From: Piper betle | Taxonomy: Eukaryota > Streptophyta > Magnoliopsida > Piperales > Piperaceae | Assembly (NCBI GenBank): GCA_033002965.1 | Contig: JAURVB010011081.1 | Span: forward strand, 1-64,000 | Direction: 5' to 3' | DNA length: 64,000 bases | In this document: positions 46,325 through 59,202 of the stretch, piece by piece | Position numbering within the stretch: the stretch's first letter is position 1 | Layout of the letters: every line of letters begins with the position of its first letter | The notes under the pieces: generated by a model | Seen by the model: the letters and a program-made list of their open reading frames with translations, nothing else | Databases searched by the model: none | Told to the model about the DNA's origin: nothing | Program-made: the position numbers and the translations under genes

Positions 46325-47135
46325 GTTGATGTGAGCACACAACATGATCATGCATTATATAGACTAAGTCTTTTACTTAGCAGTTGGTTCTGATGTAGGT
46401 TTCAGAGGCCGAGCACACCGTAGATGTGTCGATGCGTTTGGAGCTTGGACCACAGGTCCATGAGGACTCTTCTCAAATTTATTGATTACTCTATGTGGAT
46501 TTGATTTTCAAATCATAGAACGTGTTAAAGTAAATGTCTTATTGGACCCCACTTAACACGGGTCATCTAAACGTACTTTACTTTTGTAATTGATAACCTT
46601 CGAGGATGAGATCCCCCATGTTGTTTTCAAACTTAGCTCTACCTCATGTTGCCTTCTGACCTACTTATATGATTCCCTTCCCAACTCTATATATATAGTT
46701 TTTATCGAGTTTTCAATGAGCCGAGAGTTGGTGTATTTGACCACGCATATACCTTGACCGAGCACATACGCAGGTTGAAGTTAGCGCTAAATTAGTGAGA
46801 GGGTTGTTCCATTCCTAAGGGATCCTGATATCTATACATCTTTAGCTACCACACACCCAGAGAGGCCTAGAGTAGACGGGTTTTGTTGTATACGACACAT
46901 GTCTAGACTTGTGGTATCTGAGGGTACTAAAGGTGATTTCCTAAGAGTACTCGGTCATTGTGCTCTTGGTCAGACGTTATATAGAGGTTTGAAGAGGGCT
47001 TAGGTTATGTGCTTTTTCTCGAGAGTGGGACCATTTATTGTCGAGAGAGACATTTGCTGAGAGTGGCATATCACCCGTTCAATTTGGGATGCTATTGAGT
47101 CTGCAACTTAATGGCTCCTCAATAGATGCCTTTTG

Positions 47136-47138
<3 letters not shown>

Positions 47139-47209
<71 letters not shown>
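47139..47209. repeat. (AT)n microsatellite, ~71 bp
   Basis: The longest pure dinucleotide run in the window, inside B4. Confidence 0.97.
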
Positions 47210-47211
<2 letters not shown>

Positions 47212-47593
47212 TTTTCCTTCCTCATGGAATATTAAATCCCTCTTGCTAGTTTGTATTAATTATTTTCTACACTAGCAACACTTGTTACTGATATTTTTCT
47301 TATTATATATGTAGGTCTTGTGCTCCCATGTTGGGTCGGCTTTGGTGGAAAAACAAATAAATGTTACACACATTTGTGCTCAATGCATCGTTGTTTTCTT
47401 TCGTACTTTTATCTCTACTTGTTGTGTTTTGTTGTATATTTAGTAATGTTTTCCATTCTTGAGACGCCAAGAGTGTTTAGATCAAATTTCTCGTTTGAGT
47501 ATTGTAAATTAATTGATTTAGACATGACTATACTCGATCATAGCAGTTCTAATTCTGTTCTTAGGTGAACCAAAATTAGGATGTTACAATGTA

Positions 47594-48512
47594 GGTGCAT
47601 TGTCATGGCGTTGGTTGCCCTACGCAAGCAGATCACGAGGAGGCTTGGAGACGTTGGGCTGGGCTATGTGTTTGTTTGCGTTGTCTCATTTTGTTTTGGA
47701 TTTAGTAAATATCTCCCTCGTTTTGTGGATGTGTTATTGGCTGCAGTGTTGTGATGTGTGAATTGTGGGGCCTGAGGCCATTTTGGATATGCAAGCCAGA
47801 TTTCTATATTAGTGTTTTGTTTATTTCTAACTATATCTTTCTGTTTTGCAGATGGAATACTCTGGGGCACGTAGGTCTAATTTATTTCGTGTAGGAATTC
47901 TCCAACCCCTGGAGTCCTAGAACTGAAGGTTAAATAAATCCTAGGTATGCTAAATAATATTACTCTAGCACGTACCCAGAGCGAAGAAGAAACATGGGTT
48001 GGAGGAGTTTTCGGGCTTTGTTTTACAGGATGAAGAGCCCATGTGAAGACAAGACAAACCAACAACCTAAAGAATATAAGTTGTTGTTGTAGATACTCTA
48101 TGTTGTGATGTGAACAAGGTGAAACACCTTTTGAATGGTTAGTGTTTGAAATGTGAATTTTTGAAATAATCTGTGTGTTAATTTATTGTTTGTGAATATT
48201 TACAGGTACGGAAAATTTTTCCAACATCCTAGTTACAACAAAGATTTTGCCAGATTTTTCCTAGGAAGTTTAGTCACTTTTGTATCTTAAACACAGTTAG
48301 GTGCCCTATTTGCATGAGCTCGGCCATACAAGTCTATGTATGCATTTGTATGTTTTGTTTGCGTATTAGATTCTCTCAGGTTTCTATCTTCTATTGTCTT
48401 GAGTGGTTTAGATCCATGTGGGTCAGTTTTGCAATTTAATGGGTTATGAATTAGCATCTTAAAATTTAACATTTTGAATTAGTTTGTGAGCGGGCCAAAT
48501 CGGAGTGTTACA
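47594..48512 (+). repeat. Family D LTR, right part
   Basis: It resumes after the atgta duplication of B4 and ends ggagtgttaca at 48512, a regular plant LTR end. The next bases, tcgcctcg, are unrelated. Confidence 0.6.
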
Positions 48513-49514
48513 TCGCCTCGTACCCCACATGCCACTTTGCCTCGCCACCTATTTATTGATTCCTAACAAACTCCACTTAGCTTAATGGGAAAAGAAGTGG
48601 AGTTTCAAACGTCTGAATTAGTGATGCCAATTGATAGGGTTTGGAGGATCTGAACCCAACTCGATATTAAAAACTCAAACACAATTATATACATAAGTGT
48701 GTTTTCTTAATTTAGACCCGACCTTGATGGGAGCTCAGTTTAACAAATCTAAACCCGAACTGAACCCAAACTCATACTAAATACATTACATATATTCAGA
48801 TAAAAATACATAAAAAGTTAAAGTTTTATAACAATTACTTTTATTTATAATATATTTAATAGATGTTTTACAAATATGCTGAATTATTAAAAAATTAAAA
48901 TTTCAAACAAATTAAATATTGTTTAGGTTTAGGTATGATAAGTATGTGGTATATCTATATTTTCCTTAATCTTAAGTGTTTAATTATGTCTAGTATTTGA
49001 GGTTTTTATGAGAATTTTATCTAGATTTAATTGGTTTTCTTCAGTTTAGATAAATTTTGAATTTTGTTGAGTATTAGTTGATCTTAGTGTTATGTTAGGA
49101 TTTTAATTAATGTTTAATTAGCCTTGAAGGTTGCATGATTTTACATCAAATGAATCGGTAACACAATGGGCAAATCGAGTGAAAAATAAAAAAATAATCA
49201 AGAAACTTCAAAAATAAATTGAAGTCACGGCACTCAAACTCCCTAGAGTGAAGGTTGCAGTACCAAGAAAGAGGGAAAAAACAATCGAAAAGAAGATTGC
49301 GATGCCCAAACTCCCTCGTTTGAGAGCCACGACACTAGGCTACGTGAAGAAAATTTGATGAAAGTCAAGGCTGCAATGCTAACTAGTGAAGATCGTGACA
49401 CTCATGTCGGGAAATTTTGGATTGTTCCAAATTTAATAAACCAACTTCTATAAGGAAAACCCCATTATTTCTAACTATAAAAGAGAGATTCATGCACGAA
49501 GTTTGGTATCTTTT
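48513..49514. other. Intergenic, no recognised content
   Basis: An AT-rich stretch with no repeat shared with the rest of the window and no coding signal. Confidence 0.55.
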
Positions 49515-52431
49515 TGTAAAACTCGTGGCTCAAGTAAGAGTTTTACATTAGCGAACAAGTCAATTCGAGTTGAGTTATTTTCATGACATGTGTGCTGAGC
49601 TAAGGCTAACCTTGTGTTATGAACGATGAGGGTCAAGTGCTTGAGTATATAATGATAACGTAAGAAAAATGATGAGAAATGAGTTATCAAAGTATATGAT
49701 AGTTTGTAGTTATTTTTTATGTATTTGATCGTAGAATTATTTTTAGGCCAAATAATGCTTTAGGATGTGTTATATAATAGTTTGGGTAGGTTATTAGTTA
49801 TAGAACATATCATTTTGATGTATGATATTTTATTGTATTTACACCAAACCTATTATAGAACATATCATTTTATTGTAGAGTGTATGATATTTTATAGTAT
49901 TTTTCCATATTTTTGATATTTTTTAGAATTTATTAGGAATTAGTTATTTTTTTTGACATGAGTCAGATTACGAGTTGAGTCAACCTTTATTCATGAGATT
50001 GCCACCCAAACCCTACCCCGACGCTTCCCCTGCCTTATCCCAATCACGGCCCGACGCCACCCCAAATGCTGCAGCCAGCGCCACCTCTGGTCACTGCGCT
50101 GCCACTGATCGACTCTGTGAAAGTTTGTCGAGCATCTCCTCATCTTCCCGGCCACTATCTGGCCTCCACAACACATGAGAGCCATGCACTCGAACTGCAC
50201 TCCCGACGCCATTTTGCCGCTGGCCACACTGCTCCACCGTCTTTGTGCCGTAGTCATCGCCCCTTCAACTAGACACCACTTCCACCTCCCCATGCACCGA
50301 CGTCGAGACCGGCCTAGGGCCGATCGGGCAAGCCTACCGACTACGACCTTCATGGCTGCCACCAGCTACCATCTCCCTTCTTGTCACTGTAGTCCATCGC
50401 CCTTGTGTGTCACTATAGGCATGTCGAGCTCGCCAAGCCAAAATTGACCCATAGCCCCAATCACCTCACCGGAAGAGTCACCAAAAAATTGCAAGAACAC
50501 CAAATTTGCTGGAATTCACCGAAAACCATCAAAATTTTTCCAGATTCCTCCAGCCAAAACCGATCGAACTTCGAATGCCGTTAGGTGCCGAATTCGAGTC
50601 CCAAACCATGCGATAAACCCTAATCGTTGCCGATTTCCCATGACATGAGGTATAATTACCTTTGATCTAAGTAAATAAAATTGATAATTATTAGCACAAC
50701 ATGATAGGATTTGATTTATTGATGTAGAAAAATATTTTTATTGTAAACAAAAAATGCATTTGCATGATTTGAATGATATGAAATAAATGCTAAGAAATTG
50801 ATTAAGTAAATTAAGTATGAATTGTTAATTAACTATAATTTAAATTAGGAAATCATTATGTGAATTGATATGAATGTTTGATATGAGTATGTTGTTTAGG
50901 ATGTGTGAATGTACAATTCACATAGTGGACATTAGCTTCTAGATTTGATGTATAAGTACGGAATAGAAACTCACAGCCTAAGCGCGTGGACACGATTGGA
51001 GCTTCTACATGGTCCGTTTAGGACTTACTTCTGGTTTGACTCTCTTAGTCTATCGTGATTTGTTTTAACAAGTAAGCGGACATGTTGAGTGGTAGATTTA
51101 TCGTATCCCACTCCACTCGAGTCATTTAGTCATTAAAATTTTCAAATTAATTACCCTCGAGGATGAGATCCCTTGAGTTTGTTTTTAAAAACTCAGATTC
51201 AGATCATGATGCCTTTAGACCTACTATATTAAAATCCATGCCCAAACCTATGCATATATAATTTTTAAGGTTTTTCCAGTTAGACGTGAGACAAGGGAAA
51301 GTCGATTCACGCACACCGCGAGCGGTTACAGGTGCTAGTCAAAGCAAGTTCTAGATTGGTGAGCGGGTTGTTCCATTCTCGATGGATCATAGCAACTCCA
51401 CCTTTGAGTTCCTCAAACCCAAAAAAGTGTAGAGGATTATGGGTACTACAATGTAACACATGTCTAGACTTGTAGATTCAAAGGTTACTAAATGCACCTT
51501 CCTAAGAGTACTCGGTCTCTATGCTCAAGGCCAGGAATGATATAGAAGTGTGGAAGGCTTTAGGATAATTGATTTTCCTGTGCGAGGGATAGTTTGAAAA
51601 TGTTGAGGCATATGGCAAGTCAGAATGGGACGCTGTTAAGCCAAGGCTGACAACTCCTGATTAGTGCCCTTATGAGAGATTCTAATATATAAGTATATGA
51701 TTGATTTCATTTAACAGGAGAGTTATCTCTCTTGTGCCAGTGTGATTATTAGTTATTTCTATACAAGTAACATTCATTACTAACGTTTTCATATTTATAT
51801 ATATAGGTGAGAACCTAAATGACTAAGCACTGTTAGGTCCACAAAGGAGCAGAAATGCAATTTGCACACATGTACTTGCTGAGAATGAGGGAGAATGTGA
51901 TGTGATGAACTGCTGTGAATTGTGTGAATTAATGTTACAATATTTTATTGTAGGAAATGATGTGTGAATTTAATGAAATGGTTTGTGTGATGGTTAATAT
52001 GAATAGAACTGAACATGACGAGCTAATGGGGTCAAGACCCAACTCAGGAAGATAAAAATGGTTATGATGTGATTGTTTATGAGAAGTAAAATGTTCTTGT
52101 ATTATTTTAAGTTTTTATCGTTATGTATATATATTGTTTGTTATTGACAGGGTAGTCCTTATTGTACTTTTAGGGGATATTCTGTTTATTTTGTTTTAAA
52201 AATCGTTATTTTTTGAACTATTCATGTGTTTGTTTTATTTTGAATATGATTGTATATCATAGCATTCATTTAGAACAACGTTAGAACTATGCACTAAATG
52301 TTTGCATCACCATATTGAGACACCGAGGGTAGATCTGGGTCGGCTTAACTGAATTAAGTAAATTAGTGATCGGTTCGGTCGTCGATAACATTTCTGGTTT
52401 AGTTTACAACTGAGCGGAATTGGGTGTTACA
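49515..52431 (+). mobile_element. Family A solo LTR, 2,917 bp
   Basis: It starts tgtaaaactcgtggctc and ends gggtgttaca. It follows the 3' LTR of the gypsy element from 10083 over its whole preserved length, for example tgatcgtagaattattttta at 49726 and 10307. Flanks ctttt and ctttc differ by one base, consistent with an aged 5-bp duplication. No internal region is present. Confidence 0.85.
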
Positions 52432-53220
52432 CTTTCTCTCTCTTTTTCTTCATACTTTTGGAGGCTCTTCTCTTGGGTTTTGGTTTTCTCGTTATAAAGG
52501 AAGAGATTGAAGATTCATGAGAAAGCAAAGGACATTTATGTTAAAGATCATATCAGAAGATTTTTTGTCTATCTTTTTTGGATTTAATTGTAATATTATT
52601 ATGACTCTTTTAAGTGCTCTTGTTTTAGTTTTAGTTTTATATTGTATAGAGTAGACTAGTTATACTAGAGAGAAGATGAATTTTAAACAAAAAGACTTGA
52701 TATTTTACACTTGTTGGAGTTTATATTATTATTTTTCTATAAGAGTTGTGTTTTATTGTACTTAATGTGTTTATTTATTTGTTCAAATATGAAAGCATAG
52801 TGAAGTTTTGGAGAGAGAAACTATGTTAAATAATTTATTGAATGATAAATTGATTATGCTAGGGATATATAGAACATAACCATAAATTGAACATGATTAA
52901 TCTAAATTGATTATGCGTTGTTAGATGTTTATGTGGTCTATTTAAACCTTATTTTGAATATGAGGGTTTAACTCTAAAGAATTTATAGAGTTTAATACAT
53001 CTTAAATGGAAGTTAATAGAGAATGAACTCAAAATATAGATATTTGAAGTTAATGAATTCTAAGATATTTGATTAGACCAAAAAAGGACACTCACAGTGA
53101 GTAATAATTAGATTTATTCTTTGTAAATACATTGTCAATGATTTGTTTACGTAAAATGAAATCTCTAGCATAGTATTTGCTCGGGAAAACTCAATTATTA
53201 GATTAGGTTTTGTTTTCTTA
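52432..53220. other. Intergenic, AT-rich
   Basis: No gene, RNA or repeat relation found. Confidence 0.55.
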
Positions 53221-53873
53221 TTAGGATCTATTTGACTGTAAGGAATGAGTGAGAAAGAAGAAGAAAATTGTACTTTTTCTCGCTTTTCAGCTTTTGGATT
53301 GCAAGAAAATGATTGCGGGTGGAAAACAATTTTCTCTCACATGGGTGATGTTTTCCTGTCACAAAAAAAATGGGAAAACACGCTCCCATCTCTGTTTTTT
53401 TAATTTAATTTGTATGTGCGATCATGAACTAGCACTCTACTCTAATTTTTTTTCAAGGTGTTGTTTTTTTGTTAAAGATCAATATTATGAACTAGTTCTT
53501 GCATAATATCATTGATTTTTATGATAATCTTATTGGATTTGTGCACCATTATTTTGGAATTATATCATTATTAAATTTAATTATTTGGCTTGTATCCACA
53601 ACTAAATATTAGTGATGATATTATTATTACTAGGTCCTGTACTTTGTTAGTTCATATTGGATAAAAACACTTCAGTTTATCCCCTTAAATTTGATTAATA
53701 GATATTCTATTGAGATTTTTCTTTTAATCCAACTATATGTAAGAAAAATAATTTCTTTTTTTCAATCCAAAGACGAACAAGAAACCTATAGAAAAGTTTT
53801 GTTTTCCTTTTTTTTTCTCAAATCTTGTTGTTTTTCTTTTCTCTCATAATCCATCAATCCAAACGAAGCCTTG
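53221..53873. mobile_element. Possible MITE with imperfect inverted ends
   Basis: The left end reads taggatctatttgactg. The right end, read on the minus strand, is gcttcgtttggattgatgg. Both lead into ga-rich gagaaag text. Ends of the type GGCTTCGTTTGG are common in plant MITEs. The arms match only in part, so this is a moderate call. Confidence 0.4.
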
Positions 53874-54019
53874 GTCTATTTTTAGATTAGAATTTAGTTA
53901 CTTAAAATTCTTAAAAAATTGTGTTCTCTTGCTCTAGATAAATTTGCTTTAGAATTCTAATTAAATAAATAACTATTCTCCGTGGGATCGATGCTCTACT
54001 TAATATTATATAATGTAAC

Positions 54020-54135
54020 GAAGACTCACGCACACGCCAATTACAATAAATCTGTACTAGGGTACTCATAAAATTAAGAAGACTCATGCACACGCCAATT
54101 ACAATAAATCTGGACTAGGGTACTCATAAAAGTAA
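54020..54135. repeat. 58-bp tandem duplication
   Basis: Units 54020-54077 and 54078-54135 share acacgccaattacaataaat and actagggtactcataaaa with few differences. Confidence 0.9.
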
Positions 54136-57035
54136 GTCTTTTGAGACCTACACTCAAATCCGATATGAAATGAACACTAATTAAGAGGTGAGCCCCTGAA
54201 TCCAATTTTGACAAGGACGGGAATCAAACCCGATAGTTTAGGTTGGGACCGTACCGAACCGATTGGCAGTCCTAATCGAAATCGCATCAATTTTTTGTGT
54301 GCATAGTATCGTGGAGGGCTTGGGACTTGATCAATATTTCAACCTCATTATAAAGTGGTTTCAATTCCTTGTGGCGAAAGCCAAATACTTATCTTTTTAG
54401 GTAAGTGCATAAAAGAAGAGGGATCATGTGCAAAGCACGGGGCATGGGGTAACGCAACTTCTACAAGTAATCACCTCATCATGCATGTTCTTTCGACTTT
54501 TTGTTTTTATGGATATCATGTAAGAAAATTTCTCCCCCTATTTTGTGAATATCTTGAAGCTGTCTAGCTGGCTAACAATGTGCACAAAAGCAACTCACAT
54601 GTCCTTGCCTGAAGAACAAATTAAACAAATCACATGCATGTGTTGACATGATAGGAACAAAATGTGTACGCCAAAGTGCTGTGAAAAGGCAGGACTAAGA
54701 TGATATTGTGCCTTCATTCCATGAAATTGCTAATATCAACTTAAGAATACTTGATGGAACTGATTGCTGGTTATTGATAGATTGAAGAGCTTCTTATACA
54801 AAAGACAAAATAAATGAATTATCATAGTAATTTCACTGGAAAATTGGGTGGCTCCCCTAATGCCAACACTTGGTCAAGTTGGAAGAGCAATAGCTACAAA
54901 GCCATGTGATTGACAACTAAACTTGATCAAATTAAATTAAGAACGTGCACTCTGATCAATATGTGGTCTTCAGGCCCACAAGGACTCATGCATTGCACTC
55001 AGATGCAGGGCAACCATCCTTCTATGCACTCATTCCAAACTTGCTTGGAATCATTTTTAATTTAGAAAATACAATATTATATAAAATTAGTAGATATTAT
55101 TTTTCTAACACTTAAAATTGATAAATATATTAATTTATAATATTTTAAATTTTAAAATATTGATTCTTTTACAATTTCATTCCCGTGTAAACTATAAAAT
55201 CTATGGGAGTCATCCGTTGTCTGATGGAGGAAACTATATATGGACTAGATTTGATTCAGAGATTATTCGATTCAAAAGAATTTGAAAATTATGGTTGATC
55301 TTTACAAGAAGAAATGTAAAAAAGTTATTCAAATTGACCAGCATTTTCTTCACTAACAAACATCAAACACCACTTTGTTCAAATTTCCTGCAGATCATAG
55401 AAAAAGGGCGGAATGGTCTCCAAACTTCCATTGTTGGAATTTATCAAAAAAAACAGTCGTCATCTTAGGGTCCATTGTTGGAATGGTCTACTAAATCACA
55501 AACCAACTCACCGAAGGACACACTTGTTCAATAAATGGGAAGTAGGTCCAATAAAACCAAACCCAGAACCCCATTCATTCACAGTCCGCTCTTTAACTCT
55601 TCTTAGTTGTTCCAGCCGGGCCATGGTGGTTAGTTCCGGCCATGAAGGTAAAAATTTGTACTGGGTAACGGTCAATTCTGATCAATGTGTATATTTAAGA
55701 GGCCAGAGGCCATGGACCATAGGGGATGATTGGAAGGTGGGGACATTAAACCAAAGTGATGATACGAAGAAGTTAAAACGAGGAGTAATGGATGGCCGGC
55801 TGCTACAGCGGGGCCTTTATGCTATGCATGATGGTGGCTTTTTGCACGGTGCTTCACGTATTCACATGGACCGGTTCCCTATCAGGTTTTTTGTCTCTGT
55901 CCTCCCCAAACCATTAAAATAAACCTTCTTCATCTATCCTAGCTTAGCTTACTCTTCGATTGATTTAAAATAGATTATTTAAAATGTTTAATAAAATATT
56001 TTTAATGTTTATTTTAAAATCTGGCTAAACCAAATTCAACTGGATTGAACCAAATTTAATTTATATGGACTATAAACTTAATATGATAATCAAGTATTTA
56101 TATTAGAAAATACTTTAGAGTATCGGATCTTACTCCGATAGACATGGACGGAGATTAAATTAGATGATTTTAAAATCCACCCACTATAGAAATTCGGTTA
56201 TACTTGTATTAATATAATATAGTGAATTTTACCATCTTTAAATTATTTTTGAAAATAAAACATATTTAATGTAAATCTAGAAAGTAATACAAAATGACTT
56301 ATCTCCTGTTGCACAACATAAATTAGACATATGGTCTAGGTAAAATCACAAATCAAAATCACTGCAATTCACAAGTTAAACCAAGCTCATCAGAATTGTC
56401 AAAACAAGTTATGTCTTCCGTTGTTTACACCGTCGTACTCATTAACTGTATTATACAATTATAATACGTATTTATAATGAACGAGAAGATGTTGGTTACT
56501 TGATTCAATGGTAATACCTTTCACCGATGACAGGTTGTAACTTTTTAAAAAAATATAACCTTTAACGAGTATGTTAATTAATTATTTCTAAATCTTTTAT
56601 CTGATATATCCGATCTATATCTCATAAAAAAAAATTTACATATGATGCTCAAACGAGCCAATTCACTCCCCTAAAGTATCAATTAGTGTTTGATTAGATT
56701 ATGTATAAGCACAAGATACGGGCCGATTTAGAAGACCCAGCCAAAGAAGGCAAGTGGCTCCCATAAGGAACACCACATCTCTTCCAGCAGGCCAACCCCA
56801 ATAAACTATCCCACACAACAGATCAGAAACTCGGCACCTAATAGAGTGAGGTAGAGTGACTAGCATCAAAATGAGCAGGAACCAGATTCCCCTGCACCTC
56901 ATCACATACAAATTACAGCCCATTAATGGTGCTTGTTATCAAATGCATTAGCTGCCTTGCCTTCGTGCTGCATTCCTTCTGTCAAGTAATGGGTACTTGA
57001 GGAATTGGTGTCTGGCTATCATCAGTGCATAGCTA
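54136..57035. other. Intergenic and IQD upstream region
   Basis: It contains no supported gene. An open frame at 55413-55922 (169 codons) resembles no family I know. The last 100 bases before the IQD start hold two very short upstream ATG frames, atgcattag at 56944 and atgggtacttga at 56989. They would matter only if the 5' UTR extends that far. Confidence 0.5.
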
Positions 57036-59202
57036 ATGGGCAAGGCCGGGAAATGGATTCGAAGTTTACTGGGCAAGAAGGAGAAGGACCAACACAAGGT
57101 GAAGGGGAGTGCAGATCAGTGCAAGGAGAAGAGCACTAGTACCACTACTACTGCTACCCATTTGTCTTCTCCATTGGTAGAGAAGATCCAGGGATCTAAC
57201 ACCACACCGGTGGCCTCCCCGACACCCAAGGAGAAGAAGAGATGGAGCTTTCGGAGGTCCACGGCGTCTAGGGACCATCACCCGTACATGGGTTCAATGG
57301 AGTCCATGGGTGCTGTCACCCCTTCCATGTCTGCGTCGTTTGAAGCCGATAGTGAGCAGAAGCGGCATGCTCTGGCCGTGGCCGTGGCCACCGCCGCCGC
57401 TGCAGATGCCGCCGTCGCTGCCGCTCAGGCCGCGGCTGCCATGATCCGAATGACGGCCGCCGCACCCAAGTTTAGTGCTGTTGAAGAAACCGCCGCCGTC
57501 AAGATCCAGTCCGCCTTCCGAACTTTTCTGGTATTTGCCTCTGAAACAAATCCAATGCATACACATATTAATCTGCTTGATTCAATACAATCGTGGACAA
57601 TTAGACATGATCAAAATGTTTCTCATGTATATATATAGTTTTGAGCTAACAGCCAATGCAAGGAACAGGATATGAATTGATAAACTACCAACATAAGTCT
57701 GCTTTATTGAATACAATTAGCAACTACAAGTTATCTACCTAGTTTTAACACAATCATGAATAAATCCATTATCATGTCATCTGCAAATGTTCCACTTTTC
57801 GCTACATCTGACCTGCATTGTCAAAAGAATACTTCTTCCGCTTAATAATACCTAAAAGGATATTGAAAACATAGATCTTAAACTAAAATTTATGCGATTA
57901 TAAATAAGAAATTTTTAATTCGACCTTTCTTTGTCCGAACATGCGCGTACATGGGACGGGAGATGCAGGTGCATTGGCCAAGAATTACCCACCAAAAGTT
58001 ACAAAGTTGTGAAAATATCCAAAGCAATTTAAGGCCTAATGGCTCCAAAACAGTGATTTTATTTCATCATCGATAAACAAGAGCTACTTCACAATTGAGA
58101 CGAATAATAATAACTACATAGCTGTTCGGCTAATAAGTATGATCATGTGGATGATAAAATAGGCAAGGAAGGCCCTGCGGGCACTAAAAGGATTGGTGAA
58201 GTTACAGGCATTGGTAAGGGGTCACCTGGTTCGGAAGCAGGCAACCGCAACCCTCAGATGCATGCAAGCTCTGGTCACAGTCCAGGCGCGAGCCCGCGTC
58301 CACAGAATCAGAATGAGCGAGGAGTCACAACTCCTTCCACAGAGGCAATCTCTACACAGAAGATCGCCACAGGATCACAGGTTCAGAAAATCATACGTGA
58401 GTCCTCGAATATTGATGCTGATCTACTTTACAATTCTTAGGTTTTAGCTTGATGAAATTCTTCTTAAATAATTGATATGATGCAGGAGTCGGATAGGGGT
58501 GCAGAGGAAAACATCAAGATAGTGGAGATGGACATTGGAGATGGCAGGGGAAATTCCAAGAGCAGGTACAGCTACTCCCACATGCATGACCCAGAAAAAG
58601 CCGACAACCAATTCTCAGCAAATTATCATGGCAAGACCCATATTCCATACCCCAAGGTAGATCACCAATTCCACATCTCACCGTCCCCATCAGCTCTCAC
58701 CGACACGAGCCCAAGAGCTTGCAGTGGGCACTTCGACGAATACTCATACACCACAACACAGAGCAGCCCACAACACTTTGCAACCACGGGAAAGCCGGAC
58801 CCCAGCTCTGGGGAAGCTTTCACCTTCCCACAAACAGACTACGCCGAATCCATATCCCACATTCACCACCCATTTTTCCCAAGCTATATGGCCAACACGG
58901 AATCGTCGAGAGCCAAAGTGAGGTCACAGAGTGCACCAAAGCAGCGACCCGATGCTTGGGAGAGGCAGTCGAGTACTAGGAGGAGGCCATCGATAGAAGG
59001 AAGGAACATTCCTCGTGGGGTTCGCATGCAAAGGTCTTCGTCTCACGTTGGCTCCACTGTCAACAGTTATTACTATCCATGGTCGCTCAAGCTTGATAGA
59101 TCCGCGGCTTCTCTCAAAGATGGCAGCGAATGTGGTTCCACTAGCACTGTTCTCGCCGACGCCAACTATTGCAGATCTTTGGTTGGTTTCGAGGTTTGTT
59201 GA
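57036..59202 (+). CDS. IQD: IQ67-domain (IQD) calmodulin-binding scaffold protein, 3 exons
   Basis: Exons 57036-57530, 58163-58396 and 58486-59202 join in phase 0 to 481 codons plus TGA. IQD proteins bind calmodulin and decorate microtubules or membranes in plants. The start is the family N-terminus [15 protein letters not shown]. Residues 63-75 are a basic [10 protein letters not shown] block. An Ala-rich helix (115-135) precedes the IQ67 domain at about 150-216. The domain has three IQ-type units: [31 protein letters not shown] and [15 protein letters not shown]. The first intron (632 bp, GT at 57531, AG at 58161-58162) splits the first IQ motif in phase 0, the position conserved in this family. 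Exon 3 carries IKIVEMD and the C-terminal DUF4005 segment ([23 protein letters not shown], residues 374-396). The frame is intact. The exact subgroup is not determined. Confidence 0.93.

Larger units (their letters stand above)
41028..47588 (+). mobile_element. Family B LTR (B4), containing B5
   Basis: It starts tgtaaaatctcaacttcgg and ends aattaggatgttaca. It is flanked by a perfect 5-bp duplication, atgta at 41023-41027 and 47589-47593. Subtracting B5 leaves about 3.4 kb of LTR. No protein-coding internal region is attached, so it is a solo LTR. A ttta-type simple repeat lies at 42895-42970 and a long (AT)n at 47139-47209. Confidence 0.85.

Noticed and set aside
56699..56923. Minus-strand 74-codon hydrophobic frame upstream of the IQD gene
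   Set aside because: No family resemblance, no codon or composition support, and it overlaps the likely IQD promoter.
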